From assembly GCA_038230275.1 (NCBI GenBank), contig JBBRNO010000079.1, positions 1 to 29,746 on the forward strand: a stretch of DNA of 29,746 nt. Reading direction: 5' to 3'. A model generated the notes under the pieces. The model was not told where the DNA came from, did no database searches, and saw nothing but the letters and a program-made list of their open reading frames with translations. Source of the stretch: JANXXV01 sp038230275. Its GTDB lineage: Bacteria > Acidobacteriota > Terriglobia > Bryobacterales > Bryobacteraceae. Position numbers and translations under genes: made by a program. Positions 14,304 to 23,923 of the stretch are shown here, one piece after another; within the stretch, counting starts at the first letter, position 1; every line of letters begins with the position of its first letter.

Positions 14304-14650
14304 GCGCCCTCTCCCTTCTTCCGCTTGATAGCTAAATCAAGATCCTGCTTAGGGGTCTTCTGCGTCTTCTTTTGGAAATCGTGAAGAAGCACCATGCATT
14401 CGGATTCCACGCAAAATACCACACGCGCGATGCGCCCCTGCGGGAGGCTACTTCGGACCTCCCAAATTTCTCTCCCGAGCGGGCGAACGAGAGGCATTCC
14501 TATGGGCCAGGAAAATTCCACGTTCTTGATATCCTCGCCAATGATCCTGCGGTCTCCAGCATCCAGACTTTTAAGCCATTCCCGCACGGGTTCTCGCCCG
14601 CTGTTGGAGCAATAGATTCTGGCAGGCAGACGTTTGAGTCCTGCCATCAT
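14300..14650 (-). CDS. higB: HigB/Gp49-like RelE-superfamily toxin
   Basis: The 116-residue protein matches the phage Gp49-like/HigB family: REPVREWLKSLDAGDRR, PLGREIWEVRS, RIARVVFCVE and the C-terminal FQKKTQKTPKQDL signature. Such toxins are ribosome-dependent mRNA endonucleases. Two consecutive ATGs (14650 and 14647) are possible starts. The gene lies 35 bp after the stop of the second RND gene on the same strand, and a dyad sits in the gap. Confidence 0.9.
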   Translation of the reverse strand: MMAGLKRLPARIYCSNSGREPVREWLKSLDAGDRRIIGEDIKNVEFSWPIGMPLVRPLGREIWEVRSSLPQGRIARVVFCVESECMVLLHDFQKKTQKTPKQDLDLAIKRKKGEGA

Positions 14651-14657
14651 TCTCGTA

Positions 14658-14677
14658 GTGTATCATTTTTGATACGC
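14658..14677. promoter_or_regulatory. Dyad upstream of higBA, likely antitoxin operator
   Basis: GTATCA (14660-14665) and TGATAC (14670-14675) are exact reverse complements around TTTT, and one outer pair (14658/14677) also matches. The site lies 8-27 bp before the toxin ATG, where a -10-like TACACT (14662-14657, minus) is also found. Autorepression through this site would be typical for HigBA. Confidence 0.55.
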
Positions 14678-14685
14678 ACTTCGCC

Positions 14686-17600
14686 TTAAACCGCCGGAAC
14701 CAACTCGTGACTCTTGGCCTTCTTGCTCTTCCGGCGCTGTGCCAGGTCGTGAAGCTGCGACATGTAGGTGTAAAACACTGGCGTCAGGTAGAGGGTGACC
14801 AACTGCGAGAACAGCAATCCGCCCACCACCACCAGACCCAACGGCTGACGTGCTTCGCCGCCGGCGCCATATCCCAGCGCAATCGGCACCGCACCCAGCA
14901 GCGCCGCCATCGTCGTCATCATAATCGGCCGGAATCGAATCAGGCAGCCTTGATAGATCGCCTCTTTTGGCGTCATGCCGCCGCGCTCAGCGTCCAAAGC
15001 GAAATCGATCTGCATGATCGCGTTCTTCTGCACGATGCCAATCAACATGATCAGACCGACGAAAGCGTAGATGTTCAGATCCATCTTGAACAGAAACAGC
15101 GTAATCATCGCGCCGAATCCGGCCGAGGGAAGGCCGGAGAGAATGGTGATCGGATGAATGTAGCTCTCGTAGAGAATTCCGAGCACGATATAGACCACCA
15201 TAATCGCCACCAGTAGCAACACCCACAGATTCCCGAGTGAACTCTGGAAGGCCTTGGCGGCTCCCTGGAAAGTAGTGCTGATGGTCGGCGGTAGAACACG
15301 GTCCGCGGTCTCGCGCACCTGCGTCACGGCGTCACCCAAGGCATAGCCCGGTTGCAGTCCGAAGGAAATGGTGACCGCCGGCAACTGGCCATAATGGTTG
15401 ATCGCTTGCGGACCCAATTTCTGGCTGATTGTGGCCAGCGTATCCAGCGGAATCAACCGCCCGTTCGTGTTCTTGAAATAGAGCAGTGAGAGCGCCTTCG
15501 GGTCCTGTTGATACTCGGGCTTGAGTTCGAGCAACACCTTATATTCATTGATTGCCGAATAGATAGTGGACACCCAGCGCGGACCGTATGCATCGTAGAG
15601 CGCATTCTCAATTTGCTGCGCGTTCACTTGAACGGCCGCCGCCTTGTCGCGGTCGATGGTGATATCCACCTGCGGGCTCTTGATCAACAAATCGCTGGTG
15701 ACATCCTGCAGGCCGGGGATCTTTTCCACCTCAGTCAGCAGTTCTTGCGCTCTGGTGTAGAGTTCCACTTTATCCGGCGCCTGCATGGAGAATTGATACA
15801 GGCTTTTTGTCACCTGGCCGCCGATGCGAATGGTGGGCGGGTTCTGCACGTAGACGCGCATTCCAGCAAAGCCGGTCAGCTTTGGCCGGAGTTCCGCAAT
15901 CACGTCATTCACCAGTAGCTTGCGCTGCGTCCGGGGTTTCAGGTGGACCACCAGCTGCCCGAAATTCGGACCACCCAACGTCGCCGAACCGCTGCCCCCG
16001 ATGGTGGACATCAACCCTTCCACGTTCGGGTCGGTGCGAAACACTTCAGCGATGGCGTTCTGATAAGAAACCATCTGTTGGAACGACGTTCCCTGCGCAG
16101 CCTCGGTGATGGCCAGAATCTGGTCGGTATCCTGGTCGGGAATGAAGCCCTTGGGGATCAGTACAAACATGTAACCGGTGGCTATCAGAACCAGCAGCGA
16201 AACCACCATCGTGGCCGGCCGGAAGCGGAGAACCAGTTTCAGCGAACGGTCGTAAAGATCCAGCCACTTGTCGAAAAACCTTTCGGTAATGCGGTAGAAC
16301 CAGGAATGATGCTGTTCATGCGGCGGCCGCAGGAACCGGCTGCAAAGCATCGGGGTCAGCGTCACTGAGACCACGCCTGAAATCAGAATGGCGACGCAGA
16401 TGGTTACCGCGAATTCCTTGAAAAGCCGTCCCAAAATGCCGCCCATGAAGAGGACCGGGATGAACACAGCCGCCAGCGAGAGCGTCATGGAAACAATGGT
16501 GAAGCCGATTTCTTTCGACCCGTTCAGCGCCGCCTCCAGCGGCCCCTCACCCATCTCCATGTGGCGAACGATATTTTCCAGCATCACAATGGCATCGTCG
16601 ACGACGAAGCCGATACAAAGGATTAGCGCCATCATCGACAGGTTGTCCAGACTGTAATCCAGCAGGTACATCACCGCGAACGTTCCGATGATGGAGAAGG
16701 GCAGCGCCAGGCTGGGAATTACGGTAGCGGAGAAGTTGCGCAGGAACAGGAAGATCACCATGACGATCAGCCCAAGGGTCAACGCCATGGTGAACTTCAC
16801 GTCCGAATACGATTCCTGGATGGTTTCCGAACGGTCGTACAAGATACTCATTTGCACCGACGGAGGCAATTCGCTCTTGAACACCGGAAGCAGCTGCTTG
16901 ATGCCGTTGGTGACTTCCATGGTGTTGGTTCCGGGTTGCCGCTGAATGCCCAGCACGATGGCGCGCTGGCTGGATTCCTTATCGGAGAACCAGGAAGCCG
17001 TCTTATCGTCTTCCACACTATCGACAATGTCTCCCAGCTCTTCCAGCCGCACCGGAGAGCCTTTGCGGTACGCCACAATCAACGGTTTATATTGCGCGGC
17101 ACTGGTCAATTGTCCGCTTGCCTGCAAGGTGAATGCGCGCTGCGGACCGTTGATGGTACCGGTTGGCAGATTGACGTTCCAGTTCTTCAGCGCCGTCTCC
17201 ACTTCATTGATGCCCACCTGCCGCGCGGCCATGGCATGGGGGTCCATCTGCACGTGAACGGCGTACTTCTGCGCGCCTAAAACCTGCACCTGAGCCACTC
17301 CGCTCACCATGGAAATGCGCTGGGCGACACGGGTTTCGGCGTATTCATCCAAGGTCCAGAGCGGCAGCGATTTCGAGGTCAGCGCCAGATAGAGAATCGG
17401 CTGATCGGCCGGGTTCACTTTCGTAAACGTCGGCGGAGTGGGCATGCCCGCGGGCAGCAGCCGCGCCGCCTGGGTGATGGCTGCCTGGACGTCTACCGCC
17501 GCGCCGTCCAGATTGCGGCTGAGGTCGAATTCCAGCGTGATCTGCGTGGCGCCCAGCGAATTAGTCGAAGTCATCGACTCCAGACCGGCGATGCTGGAGA

Positions 17601-17811
17601 ACTGATTTTCCAGCGGAGTCGCCACCGCGGCGGCCATCGTTTCAGGGCTTGCGCCAGGCAGCCCGGCCGTCACCAGTAAGGTTGGCAGATCCACGTTCGG
17701 CAGATCGCTTACCGGCAGCGACCGGTACGCCACCATGCCGAACAGAGCGATTGCCATCATCATCAAACTGGTGGCGATGGGCCGGGCGATAAATGTGGAC
17801 GAAATGTTCAT
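14686..17811 (-). CDS. RND efflux transporter, second pump subunit (MdtC-like)
   Basis: The 1041-residue protein is a full-length hydrophobe/amphiphile RND pump of the inner membrane. It starts MNISSTFIARPIATSLMMMA (first helix). The proton-relay aspartates lie in GFVVDDAIVMLENIVRH near 405-406. The conserved lysine of the tenth helix is kept in GIVQKNAIMQIDFAL. Two large periplasmic porter domains fill the loops after helices 1 and 7. It overlaps the first pump gene by ATGA, so the two are made together. The arrangement of one adaptor and two different pumps matches MdtABC, whose pumps form a heterotrimer exporting bile salts and drugs. The exported substrate here is unknown. Confidence 0.93.
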   Translation of the reverse strand: MNISSTFIARPIATSLMMMAIALFGMVAYRSLPVSDLPNVDLPTLLVTAGLPGASPETMAAAVATPLENQFSSIAGLESMTSTNSLGATQITLEFDLSRNLDGAAVDVQAAITQAARLLPAGMPTPPTFTKVNPADQPILYLALTSKSLPLWTLDEYAETRVAQRISMVSGVAQVQVLGAQKYAVHVQMDPHAMAARQVGINEVETALKNWNVNLPTGTINGPQRAFTLQASGQLTSAAQYKPLIVAYRKGSPVRLEELGDIVDSVEDDKTASWFSDKESSQRAIVLGIQRQPGTNTMEVTNGIKQLLPVFKSELPPSVQMSILYDRSETIQESYSDVKFTMALTLGLIVMVIFLFLRNFSATVIPSLALPFSIIGTFAVMYLLDYSLDNLSMMALILCIGFVVDDAIVMLENIVRHMEMGEGPLEAALNGSKEIGFTIVSMTLSLAAVFIPVLFMGGILGRLFKEFAVTICVAILISGVVSVTLTPMLCSRFLRPPHEQHHSWFYRITERFFDKWLDLYDRSLKLVLRFRPATMVVSLLVLIATGYMFVLIPKGFIPDQDTDQILAITEAAQGTSFQQMVSYQNAIAEVFRTDPNVEGLMSTIGGSGSATLGGPNFGQLVVHLKPRTQRKLLVNDVIAELRPKLTGFAGMRVYVQNPPTIRIGGQVTKSLYQFSMQAPDKVELYTRAQELLTEVEKIPGLQDVTSDLLIKSPQVDITIDRDKAAAVQVNAQQIENALYDAYGPRWVSTIYSAINEYKVLLELKPEYQQDPKALSLLYFKNTNGRLIPLDTLATISQKLGPQAINHYGQLPAVTISFGLQPGYALGDAVTQVRETADRVLPPTISTTFQGAAKAFQSSLGNLWVLLLVAIMVVYIVLGILYESYIHPITILSGLPSAGFGAMITLFLFKMDLNIYAFVGLIMLIGIVQKNAIMQIDFALDAERGGMTPKEAIYQGCLIRFRPIMMTTMAALLGAVPIALGYGAGGEARQPLGLVVVGGLLFSQLVTLYLTPVFYTYMSQLHDLAQRRKSKKAKSHELVPAV

Positions 17812-20800
17812 GACTTGACGCCAACCAAATCCCCTGCCACCGGTGCCGCTTGCGGCGTGCGCTGTTTCCGGCTCTTCCAGCTTTCCTGAAGAGCAGCCAT
17901 GTAGGTGTAAACCACCGGCGTCAGGTACAACGTGATCAACTGCGAGAAGATCAGGCCGCCTGCCACCGCCAGACCCAGCGGACGCCGCGCCTCACCGCCC
18001 GCTCCGTATCCCAACGACATAGGAAGCGCGCCCAGCAGCGACGCCATGGTGGTCATCATAATGGGCCGGAAGCGGGTTAAACATCCCTCATAGATGGCCT
18101 CCACCGGAGTCTTTCCGTGCTTCCTCTCCGCTTCCAACGCGAAGTCGATTTGCATGATGGCATTCTTCTTCACAATGCCGATCAGCATCATCAACCCCAC
18201 GAAGGCATAGATGCTCAGATCCACCTTGAAAATCATCAGAGTCAGTAGAGCGCCAAATCCGGCGGACGGCAATCCGGAAAGAATCGTGATCGGGTGGACG
18301 TAGCTTTCATACAGCACGCCCAAGACAATGTAGACCACCATGATGGCGACCAGCAGCAGCAATCCCATGTTCTTGAGCGAGGCCTGGAAGGCTTTAGCCG
18401 TTCCCTGGAACGTTACGGACAGGTTCCCGGGAAGCGTTCTGAGCGCCAGATCGTTGATTTCCTCAACCGCGTCGCCCAGCGCGACGCCCGGCTTCAAGTT
18501 GAAGGAAATTCCAACGGCGGGCAACTGGCCGGCATGATTGATACTCTGCGGCCCGGCGTCCTCCCTTTGCTTGGTGACTGCATCCAAGGGAACCAGATCT
18601 CCCGTTCCGGACTTCAGATACAGCATGGAAACCATGTCGGAATGGGCTTGATATTTCGGCTCCAGTTCCAGCAGAACCTTGAATTGATTGGTCGGAGCAT
18701 AGATGGTGGAAACCCAACTGGGACCGTAACCGCTATAGAGCGCCGATTCGATCTGTTGCGCATTGATCTGCAGCGCCGCCGCCTTATCGCGGTCTATCTC
18801 GATATTGATGCGGGGCGTCTTGAGCTGCAAATCCGAAGTTACATCCTGCACGGAGTCCAGCTTGGCCACCTCCCGCTCCAACTTCTGCGCCTGGCGGTAC
18901 AACTCCTTAGTATCCGGACCCTGGATGGTGAACTCATAGCCGCTCTTGGAGCCGCGCCCGCCGATGCGGATGGCCGGCGGCAAGGTAATGAAGGCGCGAA
19001 TACCGGGCAACCCCGCCAGTTTGGGCCGCAACTTCTCCAGCACTTCAGCGGCGCTCTGCGTGCGGGTACGGCGCGGCTTCAGCTGAATGAACATCCGGCC
19101 CGAACTGGCTCCGCCGGAGCCGAAGTTGCCTCCGGTGCTGGACATAAATGCAAGCACATTTGGATCGCGCCGCAGGATCTCCGCCACCTTTAGCTGTTGC
19201 GTGGACATTTCCTTATACGAGGTTCCCTGCGCGGCCTCCGTGCTTACCATCAGTTGATCGTTATCTGGATCCGGGATGAATCCCTTGGGAATCTTGACGT
19301 ACAAATAGGCGGTGGCGCCAAGCACCGCCAGGAACACCACACCCATCACCGGACGGTGCCGCAATACCCAGCGCAGACTCCAGTCGTAACTGTTCAGCGT
19401 CATCTGGAAAAAGCCTTCCGTGACGCGGTAAAAGACGCCGCGCTTCTCATTTTTGTGCGACCGCAGGAACCGGCTGCAGAGCATTGGGGTCAGCGTGATG
19501 GAAACCACACCGGATATCAGAATCGCCACGCAGATGGTGACTGCAAATTCCTTGAACAGCCGGCCCAGAATACCGCTCATGAACAGCACGGGGATGAAGA
19601 CCGCCGCCAGCGAGATGGTCATGGAGACGATAGTGAATCCGATTTCGCGCGAACCCTTCAGCGCCGCCTCCATCGGAGTTTCTCCCATCTCAATGTGACG
19701 GACAATATTCTCCAGCATGACGATGGCATCGTCCACCACGAAGCCCACTGAGAGAATCAGCGCCATCATCGACAGGTTATCCAGACTGTAGTGGCACAGG
19801 TACATCACAGAGAATGTGCCGACGATGGAAAACGGCAGCGCCATGCTGGGAATCAAGGTCGCCGAGGCATTGCGCAGGAACAGGAAGATCACCAGAATCA
19901 CCAGGCCCATGGTCAGTATCATGGTGAACTTGATGTCGTCGAAGGCTTCGCGGATATTTCTGGACCGGTCGTTCTGGATATTCAACTCCACCGACGGAGG
20001 CAGCTGCGACTTAAAGAACGGCATCAGGCGCTTCACCGCATCGTTTACTTCGATGGTGTTGCTGCCGGGTTGGCGCATCACCATCAGGTAAATGGCCCGT
20101 TTGCCTTCCTTGCCCGCCGCGAAAGTCCATGCGCCGGTCCGCTCATCCTCCACGCTATCTACGACGCTGGCCAACTGCTCCAGCCGCACCGGTGCGCCCT
20201 TGCTCCAACTGACAACCAGAGGCCGGTACGCCGCCGCATTCATCAGTTGCCCGTTCGACTGTACATTGAACGCCTGATGAGGTCCAAACAAAGTTCCAGT
20301 GGGCAGGTTCACGTTCCAGTTCTGAATCGCCGCGGCCACTTCGTTAATCCCAACTTTCCGTGCCGCCATTTTGCTGGGGTCTACCCGCACGTGAACCGCA
20401 TACTTCTGCGCCCCCATGATCTGCACCTGAGCGACGCCGTTGATCATGGAGATGCGCTGGCCGACGGTGGTCTCGGCATATTCCTGAAGCACCCACATCG
20501 GCAGCGTCGGCGTGGTCAGCGAAAGCATCATGATGGGCGATTCGGCCGGGTTCACTTTGCGGAAGGAGGGCGGATTCGGCATGCCGGCGGGCAACAGCGG
20601 CATGGCCTCGCTGATCGCCGTTTGCACGTCCACCGTGGCGCCGTCCATCTGGCGGCTGAGGTCAAATTGCAGGGTGATGTTCGTACTGCCCAGCGAATTC
20701 GTCGAATTCATTGAATCCAGGCCGGCAATTCCGGTAAACTGGCGCTCCAGCGGAGTAGCGACCGCGGAAGCCATGGTGGCGGGATCGGCGCCGGGCAGGC

Positions 20801-20948
20801 TTGCCGAGACCGTCAAGGTGGGGAAATCGACGCTGGGGAGATCGCTCACCGGAAGCGCCTGATAGGAGACCACGCCGAACAACGCGATCCCCAGCATAAA
20901 AAGGCTGGTAGCGATCGGCCGGCGGATGAATATTTCGGAAAAATTCAC
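17808..20948 (-). CDS. RND efflux transporter, first pump subunit (MdtB-like)
   Basis: This 1046-residue RND pump has D406 and D407 in GFVVDDAIVMLENIVRHIE and the helix-10 lysine in GIVKKNAIMQIDFALEAER. It is very similar along its full length to the following pump gene, showing an old duplication. The start ATG at 20948 lies 14 bp after the adaptor stop, with AAGGAG visible in that gap. Both pumps keep all proton-relay residues, so neither looks degenerate. Confidence 0.94.
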   Translation of the reverse strand: MNFSEIFIRRPIATSLFMLGIALFGVVSYQALPVSDLPSVDFPTLTVSASLPGADPATMASAVATPLERQFTGIAGLDSMNSTNSLGSTNITLQFDLSRQMDGATVDVQTAISEAMPLLPAGMPNPPSFRKVNPAESPIMMLSLTTPTLPMWVLQEYAETTVGQRISMINGVAQVQIMGAQKYAVHVRVDPSKMAARKVGINEVAAAIQNWNVNLPTGTLFGPHQAFNVQSNGQLMNAAAYRPLVVSWSKGAPVRLEQLASVVDSVEDERTGAWTFAAGKEGKRAIYLMVMRQPGSNTIEVNDAVKRLMPFFKSQLPPSVELNIQNDRSRNIREAFDDIKFTMILTMGLVILVIFLFLRNASATLIPSMALPFSIVGTFSVMYLCHYSLDNLSMMALILSVGFVVDDAIVMLENIVRHIEMGETPMEAALKGSREIGFTIVSMTISLAAVFIPVLFMSGILGRLFKEFAVTICVAILISGVVSITLTPMLCSRFLRSHKNEKRGVFYRVTEGFFQMTLNSYDWSLRWVLRHRPVMGVVFLAVLGATAYLYVKIPKGFIPDPDNDQLMVSTEAAQGTSYKEMSTQQLKVAEILRRDPNVLAFMSSTGGNFGSGGASSGRMFIQLKPRRTRTQSAAEVLEKLRPKLAGLPGIRAFITLPPAIRIGGRGSKSGYEFTIQGPDTKELYRQAQKLEREVAKLDSVQDVTSDLQLKTPRINIEIDRDKAAALQINAQQIESALYSGYGPSWVSTIYAPTNQFKVLLELEPKYQAHSDMVSMLYLKSGTGDLVPLDAVTKQREDAGPQSINHAGQLPAVGISFNLKPGVALGDAVEEINDLALRTLPGNLSVTFQGTAKAFQASLKNMGLLLLVAIMVVYIVLGVLYESYVHPITILSGLPSAGFGALLTLMIFKVDLSIYAFVGLMMLIGIVKKNAIMQIDFALEAERKHGKTPVEAIYEGCLTRFRPIMMTTMASLLGALPMSLGYGAGGEARRPLGLAVAGGLIFSQLITLYLTPVVYTYMAALQESWKSRKQRTPQAAPVAGDLVGVKS

Positions 20949-20962
20949 GGTGATCTCCTTCC

Positions 20963-22228
20963 TTAGGAGGCCGGTCTGGCCTTCTTACCGGGCGCTCGCA
21001 AGTTGTCTCGCAACTGAATTCGGGTGCCGGGCGCCAACCTCAGTTGCCCTTCCGTCACTACGGTTTCACCCACTTCCAATCCGCGCTCGACAACCATCTC
21101 TTCATTGAGGCGTGCGCCCGTGGCGATGGGGCGGGATTCCACCGTCCGGTCCGCCTTAACGACAAAGACAAACGGGCCATCCTGTCCGGTTTGAACCGCC
21201 TGGTTTGGAATCACCATCGCGTTTGCTTGCGTGGTAAGCCGCAGCGTGACGCGTACGAACTCGCCGGGCCAGAGCTTGCGATCGTCATTCCGGAATGTAC
21301 CTTTTAGCTTGATGGTGCCGGTGGACATATCCACATTGTTGTCGACGAAGGTTAACACGCCCGTTTCCTTCGTCCCCTCGTCGTCCTGGGGCATGGCAAT
21401 CACTTGCAGTTTATTCAGTTCCATGTAACGCTTTACCGGTCGCAACTGCGATTCCGGCACGGAGAAGGTGACATAGATAGGCTGCACCTGATTGATGGTA
21501 GTCAAATCCACACTGCTGCCTGTCACTACGTTGCCCTGTTTTACATTGATGCTGCCGGTGCGGCCGTCGAGGGGAGATCTGACTTCGGTATATCCCAATT
21601 GCACGCGGACGTTCTCAACCGTTGCCTGCGTGGCGGCAATCTCGGCCTTCGCGCTTTCAATCGCTGCCTTGTCGGCTTCCACTCCCTGCAACATCGCCGA
21701 CGCGTTTGTGCGCATCTGCTCGGACTGTTCCTTGGAAATCACGCCTTCCGCCATCAACTTCGCATAGCGGGCAGCTTGCGCCTCAGCGTACTTCTGCTGG
21801 GCGATGTCCCTGGCCAGGTTGGCTTGTGCCTGCTGCAACTGGGCGTTGTTTTTCATAAGATTCGCTTCCACCTGCTGCAGTTGCGCGCGGATGGCCCGGG
21901 GATCGATGGTGAACAGCAGGTCACCCGTCTTCACATAGTCGCCTTCTTTAAAGGAAACCCGAGTCAACTCGCCCCCCACCTGCGCCTTCACGGCGATGGC
22001 GGAATACGCTTCCACATTCCCGATCACTTGAATGTCCACCGGCACGTCTTTCGTGGTCACTTTCGCCACCACGACGGGCGCGCCGCCGCCGTCGCCCTTT
22101 TTGGCTGCCGCGGTGGTGGGCGCGGGCTTGCCGGAACACCCGGTTAGGGCCAGACCAGCGGCTAGAAGTGTAATACCCGGCAAGGCCCAAAACCAGCGTC
22201 CATTGCCCTTATGACTGACAGTTATCAT
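20963..22228 (-). CDS. RND efflux periplasmic adaptor lipoprotein (MdtA-like)
   Basis: The protein has a lipoprotein signal ending in LALTGC followed by a low-complexity linker (SGKPAPTTAAAKKGDGGG), then the membrane-fusion fold. It has a biotinyl-lipoyl half-motif near VKAQVGGELTRV, a long alpha-helical hairpin rich in Gln and Ala (QLQQVEANL through ATQATVENVRVQLG), the second lipoyl half (SPLDGRTGSI) and the beta-barrel/MP domains. It links the inner-membrane pumps to an outer-membrane channel. No TolC-like gene is in the window. I prefer the ATG at 22228 (422 sense codons upstream of the stop minus the short leader); a GTG at 22237 is the alternative and adds three residues. Confidence 0.93.
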   Translation of the reverse strand: MITVSHKGNGRWFWALPGITLLAAGLALTGCSGKPAPTTAAAKKGDGGGAPVVVAKVTTKDVPVDIQVIGNVEAYSAIAVKAQVGGELTRVSFKEGDYVKTGDLLFTIDPRAIRAQLQQVEANLMKNNAQLQQAQANLARDIAQQKYAEAQAARYAKLMAEGVISKEQSEQMRTNASAMLQGVEADKAAIESAKAEIAATQATVENVRVQLGYTEVRSPLDGRTGSINVKQGNVVTGSSVDLTTINQVQPIYVTFSVPESQLRPVKRYMELNKLQVIAMPQDDEGTKETGVLTFVDNNVDMSTGTIKLKGTFRNDDRKLWPGEFVRVTLRLTTQANAMVIPNQAVQTGQDGPFVFVVKADRTVESRPIATGARLNEEMVVERGLEVGETVVTEGQLRLAPGTRIQLRDNLRAPGKKARPAS

Positions 22229-22237
22229 TCCATGCAC

Positions 22238-22508
22238 CAGGAATCGAATCCTACTAATGAAGTTGTATTGAACGCAGACCTACCACCGGACCAATCGCAT
22301 CGCAACGGAATGCCGAGTCCAAACCAAGAAACCCGGACCACCAGGACTCAACCGGAAAAGGCCTTGGACTAATGGCACAACTTGGACGCCGGACCCGCTG
22401 CTACTGCATGTTTTGGCGTCTGATTGTTCTATAAGGTTACGCGGGTTAACGCATTGGTGCAACCCCTACGCCGGCGAATACGGGGTCTGCTGTATGCAGT
22501 ATGCAGCG
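22238..22508. other. Non-coding stretch upstream of the efflux operon
   Basis: No gene or clear promoter could be supported here. A short direct repeat TATGCAG-TATGCAG occurs near 22490-22505. The region should contain the promoter for the efflux operon on the minus strand, but no good -35/-10 pair stands out. Confidence 0.4.
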
Positions 22509-22715
22509 CTACCGGTACGCCGACGCTTGCAACTCAAACATGCCGGAATAGCGGCCGCCCAGTGCCATGAGGCTATGGTGGCTGCCCTGCCCGGCGCCCC
22601 AGTCGGGACCCGCTTTCCGCAGCATGCGCCAAACCGGGTGCACATTCCGGAACGCCTCTAGGCGGGCATGCCAACCGTTCAGGAAATCTTGAGGCGGCGG
22701 TTGCTGATCCGACAT
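22509..22715 (-). pseudogene. Internally deleted ABC transporter (MsbA-like) with only its two ends left
   Basis: The 68-codon frame begins MSDQQPPPQDFLNGWHARLE and continues AFRNVHPVWRMLRKAGP, which looks like the cytoplasmic N-terminus of a fused permease-ATPase ABC exporter. It then passes directly into QGSHHSLMALGGRYSGMFEL and ends QASAYR. The latter is the typical C-terminus of the ATPase domain, following the position of the H-loop. The membrane domain and nearly all of the ATPase (roughly 500 residues) are missing. The junction lies around the DWGAG segment and keeps the frame. A transporter built from these ends cannot work, so this is a deletion scar. Confidence 0.55.
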
Positions 22716-22798
22716 GGAAGCTGGACGTGTACCGGGGGCGATTGTTTCGGGCGAAGGCTGACCAGGCAGCAATTTGCCGTGGAAGGGCGGGCTAACGA

Positions 22799-22827
22799 TT
22801 GCGTTGAGCCGTGGTGGAGATTAGAAT
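22799..22827 (+). promoter_or_regulatory. Promoter candidate for the DUF4062-like gene
   Basis: TTGCGT (22799-22804), a 17-nt spacer and TAGAAT (22822-22827) lie about 60 bp before the GTG at 22888. The ribosome site AGGAG sits six nt before that GTG. Together they support translation from 22888 and not from inside the gene. Confidence 0.5.
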
Positions 22828-22887
22828 CTGTTTCAGGCGCGGGGCGCTTGCAGCCGTCGCTCAAAGAAGCAGCGGGAGGAGATCGGA

Positions 22888-23901
22888 GTGTCAACACGGT
22901 ACCGGCTATTTGTGGCATCTCCAGGGCATGTACCTGCGGAGCGAAATGCCCTCGATCGAGTGGTTCGAGAGGTGAATGAAACCCACGGCGCGCCTTTGGG
23001 GTATTAGATTGAATTGTTGCGCTGGGAAACCCACTCGGCGCCGAGTGGCGGCCGTCCCCAGGCTGTGATCAATGAGCAGATTCCGGAGTACGACATTTTC
23101 GTAGGAATTATGTGGAAGCGGTTTGGGACACGGTCGGGAGTTGCCGGGTCTGGGACAGAGGAGGAGTACCGGATCGCCTATCGGGCGTGGGAACGCAATC
23201 CGGCAATGCCCCTGATGTTCTATTTCTGTCAGCAGCCGTTCATGCCGAAACGGCTGGAAGAAATCGACCAGGTGCGACAAGTGTTGTTGTTTCGGGAAGA
23301 ATTGGAGCGTAAGGCTTTAGTTTGGGAATATGCGTCATCGGAGCTGTTCGAAGCTGAGATTCGCAAACATCTTTCCCTGCGAATGACCCGCTTGAGACAG
23401 GATACAACCCGCCCGCCGGTTCCAAGAGCCGTTCCAAACGATAAGAGTATCGATGATTTGCGGGCGTTGTGGGACCACATGACCCCCGAATTGCAAAACG
23501 GATTCAGCGTTGCCTACAACGAGAACCGCCGTGCGGGAGATCCCGGCATTCAGACACGGGACTTGTTTTCCGCGCTGCTGCGAGGAGCGGGAGCACAACT
23601 GACTTCGATGGTGAGCGAGATCCCGCAGGCTGCCTTGCCCGAAGCCGTGCAGGGACCAGTACCCAAACAGCCCTACGTGCTGAATGAGCGCCCGTGGCTG
23701 TCGCACTGTATCGCGTCATCGGTTAGCCGCTTGGGGAAAGCGGTTCTGGATGGGCGCGATCTTACGGCAGCCGATGTCTTTGCGGACATTGCGAAGAATG
23801 GGAGCGGGCAATCGGTCGCTCTGCTGAGGCAGCATAATATCGGTCCGAAAGAAATCGATAAGATCCTTGCCAGGAAGAGCCTGGACGTCCTGCAGGCCTA
23901 G
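22888..23901 (+). pseudogene. DUF4062-like protein with Clp-N-like repeats, interrupted by one in-frame TAG
   Basis: From GTG at 22888 the frame reads YRLFVASPGHVPAERNALD and REVNETHGAPLGY, then TAG at 23005-23007. It continues IELLRWETHSAP and PQAVINEQIPEYDIFVGIMW in the same frame to 23901. Both sides of the stop belong to one DUF4062-type domain (an alpha/beta module common in multidomain defence and signalling proteins). About residues 198-233 and 271-327 of the full frame resemble the paired helical repeats of the Clp protease N-domain (TPELQNGFSVA, DLFSALLRG; DLTAADVFADIA, VALLRQHNI). A single C-to-T change from CAG would explain the TAG. The 295-codon frame that remains lacks a ribosome site. 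Apart from this codon the gene looks intact, so the loss is recent, or the codon is read through or is a sequencing error. Confidence 0.7.
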
Positions 23902-23923
23902 CGTTGCCGCGAGTGGGCGGCGG

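Noticed and set aside
18294..20714. Long plus-strand frames opposite the first RND gene
   Set aside because: Histidine/glutamine-rich antisense shadows of a high-GC membrane protein gene; no domain or ribosome site.
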